Below, one piece after another: positions 56,135-64,000 of a stretch of 64,000 bases of DNA (position 1 is the first letter of the stretch; every line of letters begins with the position of its first letter). Below the pieces are notes generated by a model, which did no database searches, was not told the DNA's origin, and saw nothing but the letters and a program-made list of their open reading frames with translations. Location: positions 62,001-126,000 of the forward strand of contig JAJIZT010000003.1 in assembly GCA_029948415.1 (NCBI GenBank), read 5' to 3'. The position numbers were made by a program, and so were the translations under genes. The DNA is from Cenarchaeum symbiont of Oopsacas minuta (GTDB taxonomy: Archaea > Thermoproteota > Nitrososphaeria > Nitrososphaerales > Nitrosopumilaceae).

Positions 56135-56587
56135 TTATTTTGGTTTAATACAACATTCACCAGTAGGTATTCTAAGATCATGCGGGCATTTTCTTGGGTG
56201 ACCAAGCATCGTACACAAGGCATCAGTAAACTGTTTGTTCATATGATGCTCTATGCCGCAGACCATCTCCTCGTCTATGTCTATCTTTAGAGCACTGTCC
56301 ATTAAAACTTCCAAAAGTCTACTATTGCGTATCATCGCCGAACCTATTCCCTTACCTTCGTCAGTAAGGCGCACACCAGACTTGTTATATTGAACCAGTT
56401 TCCGTTCGCGCAGTTTTTTGAGCATTTGAACTACACTAGGTTGACGTACATTGAGCCTTCGTGCAATATTACTAATCTTTGCCTCTCCACCATCTTCTTT
56501 TATGTGCCAAATTGCTTTTAGATACATCTCCAAATGTTCAGCTTCTGCAGTTCCAACAAACAATACTTCGCTATTCATCTCTTCCAT
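56135..56587 (-). CDS. DtxR/MntR-type metal-dependent regulator
   Basis: A 150-residue regulator. The winged helix (about 20-80) shows HLEMYLKAIWHIKEDGGEAKISNIARRLNVRQPSVVQMLKKL, typical of DtxR. The C-terminal dimerisation/metal domain has EEMVCGIEHHMNKQFTDALCTMLGHPRKCPHD, with Cys, Glu and His in metal-binding positions. It represses genes when Fe2+ or Mn2+ is bound. It follows the TrmB gene by 3 nt, with a GAGGT purine stretch before its ATG. Confidence 0.92.
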   Translation of the reverse strand: MEEMNSEVLFVGTAEAEHLEMYLKAIWHIKEDGGEAKISNIARRLNVRQPSVVQMLKKLRERKLVQYNKSGVRLTDEGKGIGSAMIRNSRLLEVLMDSALKIDIDEEMVCGIEHHMNKQFTDALCTMLGHPRKCPHDLRIPTGECCIKPK

Positions 56588-56590
56588 ACC

Positions 56591-57394
56591 TCATACATCC
56601 TCAGAGTCTTTCATCAAATATTCAAAATACTCTCTAGCAAATCCAGCAAGACCCACATGATCTGCCCATATGGCAACCATATTGGCTGTAAATGATTTGC
56701 CATCATCGGATCCAAGCAAAATTATCACATATCTTTTATCCGATATCATGCCACCACCGTATATGCTATCTTTAATTCTAACAGTTGCCACCCTTGAGAG
56801 TGCTTTTATAGAATCATCATCCATCTCTTCAGATGTAAGTATGGTAATCTCTACTCCACGATCGTATAATATTCGTAGTTTTGGCAGTGCTTGTTTCACT
56901 ATCTCTTGACCAGCTGCGGGAACTGTAATCATCATCTCTCTATCACATGAATCCGCAGTATCTAAAATCTTTGATATTATGCTGTTCACGCCGCGCAAAA
57001 ACAAAATATCTGGCGTCTCTGCAGTACCTGTCTTGTTATACAATGGTTCTATCTCCAAGGTAATTACAGTTTTATCATCTTTAAATTCGGCATCTCTTTT
57101 GCGCTTGACAGCCTCGATACTAGTTGCCGGAGAGATCACAGTGTATGTTGTAGGTCTTGAATCATCTGAGATGATCCAACTTTCATTCTCCATGGAATTT
57201 AATATTTTATATATCTTCGAGTATGAAACCTCTGACTCTTTGCTAATCTCTTCAGCTGTTCCGTTACCTAGGTTCAAAAGTGCCGCATAAACTTTGATCT
57301 CATTTACACTCATGCCAAGCCGTTCTAGCGCCATTTTTGCTTTTTTTGATATGTTCAATCGATCAAGTTTTGTTTTGGAATATATAAAACCCAT
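56591..57394 (-). CDS. TrmB-type transcriptional regulator
   Basis: About 267 residues from the ATG at 57394; the frame is open 40 codons upstream but the family begins near MGFIYSKTKLDRLNISKKAK. The winged helix contains LERLGMSVNEIKVYAALLNLGNGTAEEIS and SYSKIYKILNSME. The effector domain includes MMITVPAAGQEIVKQALP, often a sugar- or nucleotide-binding site in TrmB proteins. Operon partner of the DtxR gene and divergent from the radical SAM gene, which it may regulate. Confidence 0.85.
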   Translation of the reverse strand: MGFIYSKTKLDRLNISKKAKMALERLGMSVNEIKVYAALLNLGNGTAEEISKESEVSYSKIYKILNSMENESWIISDDSRPTTYTVISPATSIEAVKRKRDAEFKDDKTVITLEIEPLYNKTGTAETPDILFLRGVNSIISKILDTADSCDREMMITVPAAGQEIVKQALPKLRILYDRGVEITILTSEEMDDDSIKALSRVATVRIKDSIYGGGMISDKRYVIILLGSDDGKSFTANMVAIWADHVGLAGFAREYFEYLMKDSEDV

Positions 57395-57487
57395 TGGATC
57401 ATTATAGGCACAACCTAGAGCAAATACGCCTTTTAACCGTTGACACTGATGGAAGTCATTAAATATGGAAAATATTGATGTAACGTA

Positions 57488-59152
57488 TTGTCGCTTATAC
57501 AGATCAGTGGTCAATCGACCAAAAATTTGGGAAAAAAATCTACGATCAGATTCACACAGAGCATCTGCCCTGACTGTAACATGATCCTCGATGCAGAAGT
57601 ATTTGAGCGCGACGGCAAAGTTTTCATGTCAAAGATATGTCCATCTCATGGTGAATGTGAAGAACTCTATTTTGGTTCTTCTGACATGTACAACAAGTTT
57701 AGTACCTATTGGCAAGATGGCAAAGGTGCTCATGCTCCAAACGTGATGATCGAAAAATGTTCATGTCCAAACAACTGTGGTCTGTGCTCAAACCACCTCT
57801 CACATAGTGGTCTTGCAAACATGATAGTTACCAATAGGTGTGATCTTACATGTTGGTATTGCTTTTTTTACGTCAAAAAAGGTCTAGAAGGCGCATACAT
57901 GTATGAACCATCACATGAACAGATACGTTCTATGGTAAAGACCATGCGAGCTGAACGCCCCATAGCTGGAAACTCTATCCAAATTACTGGAGGCGAGCCC
58001 ATGCTCCGTGAAGATATTACAGATCTAATCAGCATAATAAAACAAGAAGGCGTAGATCACATACAGATGAATACAAACGGCATACGCCATGCACTAGATC
58101 CAGAATCTGCACGTGAGGTACGACTTTCTGGTTGCAACAATTTGTACCTTAGTTTTGATGGTGTTACTGCTAGAACAAACCCAAAAAATCATTGGGAGAT
58201 TCCACACGCTCTTGACAGCTGTCGCAAGACTGGAACCACAGTAGTATTCGTACCAACTGTAATAAAATCAATAAACGATCATGAACTAGGTGGCATTGTC
58301 CGCTATGCGCAGAAAAATATGGATGTTGTTCATGCAGTAAACTTTCAACCAGTATCTCTTACTGGAAGGATGGGCAAACAAGAGAGAGAGAAATACAGAA
58401 TTACAATTCCCGACTGCATACAACGTATAGAAGAGCAGACAAATGGTGATGTTACCATGGATGACTGGTTCCCAGTTCCAAGCTGTATGCCAATGACCAA
58501 CATCATAGAAGCATTCTCTAGCAAGCCAAAGTATGAACTTTCAATACATTTTGCATGTGGTGCTGGAACATACATCTTTGAAGATGCAGAGACCAAAAAG
58601 TTTGTACCAATTACAAAGTTTTGTGATATTCAAGGAATGTTGGAGCTCTTTGAAGACAAGGTAGAAGAGATACGCTCGGGTAAAAATAAATACTTTACAA
58701 TGCTAGAAGTTGTTCGTAAACTAAAAGGCTTTGTCGATACAAAGAAACAACCTGCAGGTCTTGATTTGGCAAAAATGTTTGGAAATATACTCTTAAAGAG
58801 ATCTTTTAATTCTGTAGGCTCTTGGCACGTTAAAGGTCTATTTCTAGGTATGATGCACTTTCAAGACAAGTACAACGAAGACTTGGAACGTCTACAAAGA
58901 TGTGATATACATTATCTAACCCCAGACTTGCGTATAGTTCCGTTTTGTGCCTTTAATGTAATACCCGAATGGTACCGTGACCGTATTCAGAAAAAATATT
59001 CGATCACAGTAGAAGAATGGGAAGAGCGCGAAGGCATGAAACTAGAAGATGGTCTATACCGTGGTCTGATGAGACGTGGAGCCGGTGATGAACTAGCATC
59101 TGGTTGTGCAAAGAGCCAAATGTTCCACGATGCATCACAATCACTTGCATAG
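57488..59152 (+). CDS. Radical SAM enzyme of the tetraether-synthase/MJ0619-like group
   Basis: A 554-residue protein. The N-terminal zinc-ribbon (SICPDCNMILDAEVFERDG, then CPSHGECEELYFG) and a Cys-rich linker (CSCPNNCGLCSNH) precede the radical SAM motif (TNRCDLTCWYCFFY, CxxxCxxC). TGGEP and a C-terminal cysteine region (CGAGTYIFE, FCDIQ, PFCAFN) follow. This layout matches the family containing Tes, which joins two archaeol chains into tetraether lipids, and the MJ0619 pterin methylase. Tes is favoured by the organism but not proved. The start is a TTG 93 nt from trmB, with ATTAAATATGG about 28 nt upstream. Confidence 0.75.
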   Translation: MSLIQISGQSTKNLGKKSTIRFTQSICPDCNMILDAEVFERDGKVFMSKICPSHGECEELYFGSSDMYNKFSTYWQDGKGAHAPNVMIEKCSCPNNCGLCSNHLSHSGLANMIVTNRCDLTCWYCFFYVKKGLEGAYMYEPSHEQIRSMVKTMRAERPIAGNSIQITGGEPMLREDITDLISIIKQEGVDHIQMNTNGIRHALDPESAREVRLSGCNNLYLSFDGVTARTNPKNHWEIPHALDSCRKTGTTVVFVPTVIKSINDHELGGIVRYAQKNMDVVHAVNFQPVSLTGRMGKQEREKYRITIPDCIQRIEEQTNGDVTMDDWFPVPSCMPMTNIIEAFSSKPKYELSIHFACGAGTYIFEDAETKKFVPITKFCDIQGMLELFEDKVEEIRSGKNKYFTMLEVVRKLKGFVDTKKQPAGLDLAKMFGNILLKRSFNSVGSWHVKGLFLGMMHFQDKYNEDLERLQRCDIHYLTPDLRIVPFCAFNVIPEWYRDRIQKKYSITVEEWEEREGMKLEDGLYRGLMRRGAGDELASGCAKSQMFHDASQSLA

Positions 59153-59491
59153 ATTTTACAATTTAACAAACATTTATCATAAATCCACTAGTTGTATATG
59201 AGAAATAATAGTGAGGTGCAAAAGTCTTTTGATCGACATACTCTCGATCATACATAGACAGTGAGTTGTTTACTTGCACTCGAAAGAAAGAGATCTAAAC
59301 GTACGTGATAGAATCGTTACAACACAAATGGTTTATGTAGAGATCAGAAAAATCAGATACTCTCTCAATCTCCTAAATGATTCATTTTGAATGGCACCAA
59401 CTATGCGAGAAATTTATGATTTAATAAACAAATATCCAACAAGTTGACCTAAACCACAACTGTTTAAATTACATTTTAATCTAGAATAACC
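59153..59491. other. Intergenic region with a small hairpin
   Basis: 339 bp. At 59230-59250 TGATCGA and TCGATCA form a 7-bp stem with a 7-nt loop; outside it GTGCAA (59216-59221) can pair with TTGCAC (59274-59279). This could be an attenuator or small RNA, but support is weak. The rest is featureless except for the ilvE promoter at the end. Confidence 0.35.
59463..59470 (+). promoter_or_regulatory. TATA box for ilvE
   Basis: TTTAAATT about 25 nt before the ATG at 59492, fitting a leaderless transcript. Confidence 0.55.
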
Positions 59492-60406
59492 ATGAAATAT
59501 GGCAAAAAGATATGGATGAACGGCAGACTTGTACCATTCAAAGACGCAAAAGTACACATATTGACTCATGCACTACATTATTCGACTGCAGTCTTTGAAG
59601 GAGCACGTTGCTACAAGACACCCAAGGGTTCTGCAATATTTCGTCTGCCAGAACACGTAAACAGATTGTTCCAATCTGCAAAACTATACTCTATGGACAT
59701 ACCATATACAAAAAAACAAGTAACTGATGCAATTGTCAAGACTGTACGGGCTAGCGGATTAGAAGAATGTTATATACGTCCTATAGCATACCTTGGACAA
59801 GGATCAGTGGGACTCTTGCCAGAAAATATAAACACAGATCTCTCAATTTCATGTGTAGAGTGGAATAAAAAAACACACGTACCAGAAAAGAGTATGGTTA
59901 CAAAATGCATGATCTCTAGCTGGTTAAAGATTGATTCGCGCTCACAACCAATGCACGCAAAGAGTGCTGCCAACTATTCCAACGCAATACTTGCACGCAC
60001 TGAGGCAGTGCGCAATGGATTTGATGAGGCATTATTATTAAACTATGAAGGTCACGTGGTAGAAGGTACAACAGTGAACCTCTTTATCGTACGCGGAGGT
60101 CAGATAATAACTCCGCCAACAAGCTCTGGCGTTCTAGAAGGTATTACACGTGAGAGCATAATAGAGATGATCGAAGAGGATGGAGGATACGTGAAAGAGG
60201 CTTCATTGAGCCGTGCTGACGTATATGGTGCAGACGAGGCGTTCCTTACTGGAACTGCAGCAGAGATAAATGCTGTAACACAAGTGGACAATATCAAAAT
60301 AGGCTCTGGAAGATTAGGCTCTATTACTAAAAAGCTACAAAAACAGTATATCAATGTCACAAGGGGCAGAGATTCACGATTTCTACCTTGGCTACATCAT
60401 GTGTAA
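59492..60406 (+). CDS. ilvE: Branched-chain amino acid aminotransferase
   Basis: A 304-residue class IV (fold type IV) PLP aminotransferase. It shows HALHYSTAVFEGARCYKTPKG, YIRPIAYLGQGSVGLLP, the PLP lysine in HAKSAANYSNAILARTEAV and the EGTTVNLFIVRGGQIITPP to GVLEGITRESIIEM region. It makes Leu, Ile and Val from their keto acids with glutamate. Length is standard for IlvE. A TATA box lies 25 nt upstream. Confidence 0.94.
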   Translation: MKYGKKIWMNGRLVPFKDAKVHILTHALHYSTAVFEGARCYKTPKGSAIFRLPEHVNRLFQSAKLYSMDIPYTKKQVTDAIVKTVRASGLEECYIRPIAYLGQGSVGLLPENINTDLSISCVEWNKKTHVPEKSMVTKCMISSWLKIDSRSQPMHAKSAANYSNAILARTEAVRNGFDEALLLNYEGHVVEGTTVNLFIVRGGQIITPPTSSGVLEGITRESIIEMIEEDGGYVKEASLSRADVYGADEAFLTGTAAEINAVTQVDNIKIGSGRLGSITKKLQKQYINVTRGRDSRFLPWLHHV

Positions 60407-60437
60407 GTTTTTTTAAAGGTGTTTTCTATGGTACACC

Positions 60438-60599
60438 ATGGACTGTTCTACAAATTTATCACAAAAAATATGCTGGTTTTGTAACAAAGGCAGACACAAT
60501 GAATGTATGAAAAAAATTCCTACAAGTGCACATACTGAAGGACCACATGATTGTACGTTTGATACGGTTATGGTAGAATGTAAATGTCCTCATAACTGA
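60438..60599 (+). CDS. Small Cys/His-rich protein
   Basis: A 53-residue frame with ICWFCNKGRHNECMKK, then GPHDCTFDT and ECKCPHN, giving seven Cys and five His. The spacing suggests one or two zinc sites. It ends 6 nt before the exonuclease ATG, so the two are likely translated from one mRNA. No family is recognised. Confidence 0.6.
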   Translation: MDCSTNLSQKICWFCNKGRHNECMKKIPTSAHTEGPHDCTFDTVMVECKCPHN

Positions 60600-60605
60600 T
60601 GCTAT

Positions 60606-61286
60606 ATGACAAAACTGTTTCTAGATATCGAGAGTGCACCAAATATGGAAAAGGAAGAATTTTTTGCAGCAAAACATGATATTGAATCTAACACTTTGAC
60701 CAATAGAACCGATCCTAACAGATACTGGAAATATGCTGCAGGTGCCTTGAACCCATACGAGGGCAAGGTCATATTTATCGCGTATAAAATATCTCCGTAT
60801 GGCTACATACGGCACCTAAAAGAGTGGGAGGACGGCGAAGAGGTGATACTAGAGAAACTCTATAATGTCATATGCAAAGTAAAACAAGAACGGCTCGAGT
60901 TCGTAGGTCATAACATATGTGGATTTGATCTGCCATTTTTGTATGGAAGAATGTTACATCATAAAATTGATACACCAAAGAGACTCTATTACTATATGCA
61001 AAAGACTGCATCGATGGACTTTTTACAGATGCATCTACCATTAAATGATTTTCACATAAAAGGTCTAAGGCATGATGCACTTGCTCGGGCGTACGGCCTG
61101 CCCATAAAAGAGACCACTGGGGATGTTGAATATCTACATTATTTTCGTGGAGAGTTTGAAAAGATAGTCCAATATTCTGAGAGAGAATTTATCTATGCGG
61201 ATTTGTATAACAAAATGATAAAAGATGGAATGGTATCAAAAAAAGTCTTAATGAATGCTATAAAAGAAAATGATATCTCTGAATAA
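60606..61286 (+). CDS. DEDD-type 3-prime-5-prime exonuclease-like protein
   Basis: A 226-residue RNase H-like protein. Motif Exo I is LFLDIESAPN (Asp, Glu), Exo II is VGHNICGFDLPFLYGR (Asp) and a likely Exo III lies in SEREFIYADLYNKM. The pattern is that of the PolB-exonuclease-like DUF2400/RNase_H_2 group rather than a polymerase. It may trim DNA or RNA ends in repair. It forms a pair with the small Cys/His protein upstream. Confidence 0.8.
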   Translation: MTKLFLDIESAPNMEKEEFFAAKHDIESNTLTNRTDPNRYWKYAAGALNPYEGKVIFIAYKISPYGYIRHLKEWEDGEEVILEKLYNVICKVKQERLEFVGHNICGFDLPFLYGRMLHHKIDTPKRLYYYMQKTASMDFLQMHLPLNDFHIKGLRHDALARAYGLPIKETTGDVEYLHYFRGEFEKIVQYSEREFIYADLYNKMIKDGMVSKKVLMNAIKENDISE

Positions 61287-61333
61287 TATACGATGGCAAA
61301 ATTATTTATTTACAAACATTATTCATATTTTAC

Positions 61334-61684
61334 ATGAAGGATGTTGAAATCTCCCTTGATACAATAAATATACAACCTCAAAAACAGATCCACGGTACTA
61401 TACGGACAAGTTATCGTGGGAGATATGATGGAATTGTAATAAACACACAGATTTTGGATTCAAATGAACTCTTGGAATATGATACATGTAACGGCAAGAA
61501 TATAGAAAAAAGTGTTACTAGACTTTTCATACCAAGAGATCTGATACAAGAGGGCGTAGCAGAGTTTACTGCATTTATTAGATTTGAACCAAAAAAAACA
61601 CACGATGTAAAATTTCGTGTATCAATTATAGAACAACACAAAGAAGTCGAAAGCAATCATATCTTTGCAAAATATTCTATCTAG
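61334..61684 (+). CDS. Beta-sandwich protein of unknown function
   Basis: A 116-residue protein predicted to be mostly beta (VEISLDTINIQPQKQIHGTI, YDGIVINTQILDSNELLEY, VAEFTAFIRFEPKKTHDVKF). It has no signal peptide and no cysteine pair. The pattern is arrestin- or Ig-like, and no enzyme motif is seen. It is tail-to-tail with the cupredoxin gene (4-nt overlap) and 47 nt after the exonuclease. Confidence 0.6.
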   Translation: MKDVEISLDTINIQPQKQIHGTIRTSYRGRYDGIVINTQILDSNELLEYDTCNGKNIEKSVTRLFIPRDLIQEGVAEFTAFIRFEPKKTHDVKFRVSIIEQHKEVESNHIFAKYSI

Positions 61685-62148
61685 AAACGTTGTTTTGTTA
61701 TCTCTAGAGTTCCCTTCATCCACGGATGCGGTTCGCAGTGGTATTCTATATGACCTACATCGGTAAATGTAAACTCATAGACATCATCTGGTTTTAGTAC
61801 TCCAGATGATCCAAAGTCCCCACTATAGCTGTCAGAATATCTGTGATCAGGAGTAACTGTATGTGCAATATCGTCTGCATTTTTCCACACAACATGGTTG
61901 TCTACACCTAGCTGTATGTTTACAAGCTTTGGAATGTAATTGTCTTTTTGATCTTCACTAGCAGACCCTGGTATGATCTCTATTATGTTTTCTGGAAAGC
62001 TTGGATGTAGTATATGTTCATCTACGGAGGGTTTTTCAAGCGACTCTGGCAGATAATAACTCTGATAAAAGATAATGGCAACTGACACACCAACAATGAC
62101 GGTAATTATTCCAATTCCATATGCATTACTGTTTCTAGATTCACTCAA
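61681..62148 (-). CDS. Membrane-anchored cupredoxin (blue copper protein)
   Basis: A 155-residue protein with an N-terminal membrane anchor (YGIGIITVIVGVSVAIIFYQ) and a C-terminal plastocyanin-like domain. The four type-1 copper ligands are visible: His in DDIAHTVTPD and Cys, His, Met in EYHCEPHPWMKGTL. It likely carries electrons at the outer face of the membrane. Ammonia-oxidising archaea are known to encode many such proteins, which supports the lineage assignment. Confidence 0.93.
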   Translation of the reverse strand: MSESRNSNAYGIGIITVIVGVSVAIIFYQSYYLPESLEKPSVDEHILHPSFPENIIEIIPGSASEDQKDNYIPKLVNIQLGVDNHVVWKNADDIAHTVTPDHRYSDSYSGDFGSSGVLKPDDVYEFTFTDVGHIEYHCEPHPWMKGTLEITKQRF

Positions 62149-62188
62149 CTGTCCATATTTTGAATAAAAGTCTTATAAGTTTAATGTG

Positions 62189-62363
62189 GTATGAGGTTAG
62201 CTACTCTGCATTTTTGTGCGTAAATACATCTATGTGCATTGTTTTTAAGTATTCCGTGCTTTTTTGCGTATTATTGTTTAGCGTTCGCTATGTGTGGTTT
62301 TCTCATTAAATGGAGAGAGACATACATCTATTCGGGACATTATTCCCACAACCATCTTCGTCC
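62189..62363 (-). mobile_element. Right-end fragment of the IS110-type element
   Basis: Starts with the terminus GTATGAGGTTAGC and matches the reverse complement of the last 175 bp of the element at 8482-9772, including CATCTATGTGCATTGTTTTT and the CATTATTCCCACAACCATC region. No left end or transposase accompanies it. It abuts a DDE transposase fragment at about 62364. Confidence 0.7.
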
Positions 62364-63015
62364 AATAGTATGTGAAAGATATGCTGCAAGTATCACATAG
62401 CCTGAACCTTGTGGTATTTTTTACACATTTGTTCAAATACAGGTGCATCATGACGTCTTCCATCAGTAACCATATGTGATACAATTATACCATTTTTTGC
62501 TCTCACAATGTCTAATTTACGATAATCACGCCTAGAACTAGACCTTTTTTGCATCTAACCATGTACGTTGACCATTTATTGCAAATCCAGTAGAATCTCC
62601 AGAGTACCTTTCATACCAGGTCTGCTGATGTATCTATGTGATAAAATCTTCTCGAATTCTACAAAAAGATGCATGTAATGCCAGATCTTGAAGGTACTTT
62701 TTTTTAAGTAGAGGGATTCTAGTAATTTTGGTGAGTCTTTTAGATAGTCTAAAAGTTCATCGAATGACAGCTGACGCATTGTCTTAAAGACAAGGCAGGT
62801 TGCCATTCCAGTGGGGTCAAAGCCATGTTGTTCTAACGGATTTGTTTTCCATGGCTTTGTCCCTTGTTTTCATAGATGCTGTGATCAACATATTTTGTGT
62901 TCTGTCGAATTCTCCTTTTCGTCTGTGCTTTGATAATTTCATTAAAATTGATTTGATCTACTGATCAAAAGTTTTTTCGGTCGTATGAAACCATGATCTA
63001 AAAGTTTTACAGTGG
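62364..63015 (-). pseudogene. Degenerate DDE transposase (copy B, longest)
   Basis: Read on the minus strand, fragments in several frames make a DDE transposase. They are MKLSKHRRKGEF, MATCLVFKTMRQLSFDELLDYLKD, SPKLLESLYLKK, WYERYSGDSTGFAINGQRTW, KLDIVRAKNGIIVSHMVTDG (second Asp), DAPVFEQM, then GSGYVILAAYLS. At least four frame changes and no intact C-terminal Glu region make it inactive. Copies of its first half lie at 9773-10205 and 49557-49730. Confidence 0.7.
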
Positions 63016-63033
63016 ATTTTACTTGGTTGCATA

Positions 63034-63101
63034 ACCTGCCTAAATATCATATAGACAGAATTCAAACCTAAACAAATAGATCACCCCATGATTATGGGTT
63101 A
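63034..63101 (+). promoter_or_regulatory. Left end and leader of the right-edge insertion element
   Basis: GGTTGCATAAC followed by CTGCCTAAATATCA opens the element. It matches the inner ends of the hicBA repeats (GGTTGCATAACTCGA). The transposase ATG follows after about 60 bp. Confidence 0.5.
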
Positions 63102-64000
63102 TTGATGAAACAAACCACATCAGGAATGATCCACGTTGAATACGATGGTATTGTTTACTGTACGGATTTCAGCGGACATGTGTGCAATCAGGAGGTTCTG
63201 CATACATGGCCGATAGTAAATACGTCAAATGGGGGCACGCATCTAACCATTCAAAAATCCAAATCTTGGAAAACACAAGTAAATAAAGGAAAGAATGGAA
63301 GGCGATTTGAATATTCGGATAAACTATTTGAGAGTCTTGCAATAATCAAAACATACACGAGTATCTCATATAGAGCGTGTCAAGGAATTGCACAGAATGT
63401 TCTAGGTTCAAATGCTCCAGATCATACCACAATATGTCGCAGAATAAATGCACTAAAAATAAATACACCTGAAAGAGTTCAACAACCATCTGATCAGTTA
63501 AAAGATATCTATCTTGCAATAGATGGTAGTGGCATAAAACCAAATGAGCGAGGTGAATGGATACGTGACAAATGGAAGATACGGCGCGGATTTATCAAGA
63601 TACATTTTCTCATAAATGTTAAAACTCGAAAAATTGTCTCTTTTACAGTCACCACAGAGGAGAAAACAGACAGCTCGCAATTCTCTATCTTGTTAAAGGC
63701 AGCATCCAAGATAGCATCCACGACAGCTGCGGATAAACACAATATCGTACTGTATGGAGATGGTGCGTATGATACAAACGCCGATTTTAACCGCTGCCAA
63801 AAGCTTGGCATTAAACCTGCGATAAAGGTTCGATCAAATTCTGCACTTCATGCTGGTCGTTATGCACGTAACGATGCGGTCCGTGAGCAGCTTGGAGGAG
63901 ATAAAGCATCTTGCATTTACTCCAAATGATGCAATGTTAAAAAACCAAGCAGAGTGGAAAAAACGTGTTAAATATGGTCAACGTTGGATAATTGAGGTAG
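63102..64000 (+). pseudogene. IS5/IS1182-like DDE transposase, frameshifted and cut by the window edge
   Basis: The first 275 codons are open: a zinc-poor N-terminal region, then LAIDGSGIKPNERGEWIRDKW (first Asp), YGDGAYDTNADFN (second Asp) and AGRYARNDAVREQLG. The frame then ends at CIYSK. In the +1 frame, EEIKHLAFTPND and WKKRVKYGQRWIIEV, the segment before the catalytic Glu, continue to the window end. So there is one frameshift near 63890, either decay or a programmed shift. The rest of the gene is outside the window. Confidence 0.82.

Overview
The window looks like a chromosome segment of an AT-rich ammonia-oxidising-type archaeon (Thaumarchaeota/Nitrososphaerota, probably Nitrosopumilales-like). 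This rests on gene content: archaeal aIF2-alpha with aNop10, Pelota, an Sm-like protein, RPA-type ssDNA-binding protein, GatD/GatE, Cdc48, a dolichol-type N-glycosylation set, SRP (7S) RNA, a membrane-anchored cupredoxin and a tetraether-synthase-like radical SAM enzyme. These sit beside bacterial-type MetK and GrpE-DnaK-DnaJ. Start codons are often GTG or TTG, and TATA boxes commonly lie about 25-30 nt before the start, as in leaderless archaeal mRNAs. The species cannot be named from sequence alone.

Layout. 1-3.1 kb: a truncated membrane protein, a ParB-like protein, an SRPBCC protein, tRNA-Arg and tRNA-Lys, and a hicBA toxin-antitoxin pair sitting exactly between two inverted 74-bp repeats. 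3.4-8.35 kb: a cobalamin cluster, cbiD-cbiG-cbiX-cbiC, convergent with cbiA; the adenosyltransferase cobO lies apart at 14.2 kb. 8.5-10.2 kb: a decayed IS110-type element next to a decayed DDE transposase. 10.3-16.4 kb: a surface-glycan island (glycosyltransferase, phosphoglucose/phosphomannose isomerase, acetyltransferase, epimerase, Wzx-type flippase). 16.7-25.3 kb: aIF2-alpha/Nop10, an STT3 oligosaccharyltransferase fused to cyclophilin, a DUF354 protein, a GlcNAc-1-P transferase, an epimerase, MetK and Sm. 25.4-30.6 kb: a RadB-like ATPase, an Lhr-type helicase, RPA and tRNA-Gln. 30.8-36 kb: a Rossmann protein, grpE-dnaK-dnaJ and tRNA-Leu. 36-48.5 kb: housekeeping genes (gatE, pelA, cutA, S2P protease, a tRNA thiolation enzyme, SRP RNA, acylphosphatase, uL2, cdc48). 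48.5-53.7 kb: a second glycan island (two GT4 enzymes, a nucleotide-sugar dehydrogenase overlapping an AsnB-like amidotransferase). 54-62.1 kb: gatD, a probable box C/D sRNA, YjbQ, DtxR and TrmB regulators, the radical SAM enzyme, ilvE, an exonuclease and the cupredoxin. 62.2-64 kb: insertion-sequence debris and a frameshifted DDE transposase running off the end.

How the parts fit. The two glycan islands supply nucleotide sugars, lipid-linked glycan assembly (GlcNAc-1-P transferase), membrane export (flippase) and transfer to protein (STT3-cyclophilin). Much of the unexplained intergenic sequence is mobile-element remains. One family has termini resembling GTATGAGGTCAC and is present as one long decayed copy, two short copies made of joined ends, one 256-bp copy with a small ORF, and one right-end fragment. 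A second family has GTTGCAYAA termini and flanks hicBA; the same terminus precedes the transposase at the right edge. No CRISPR array and no rRNA gene was seen.
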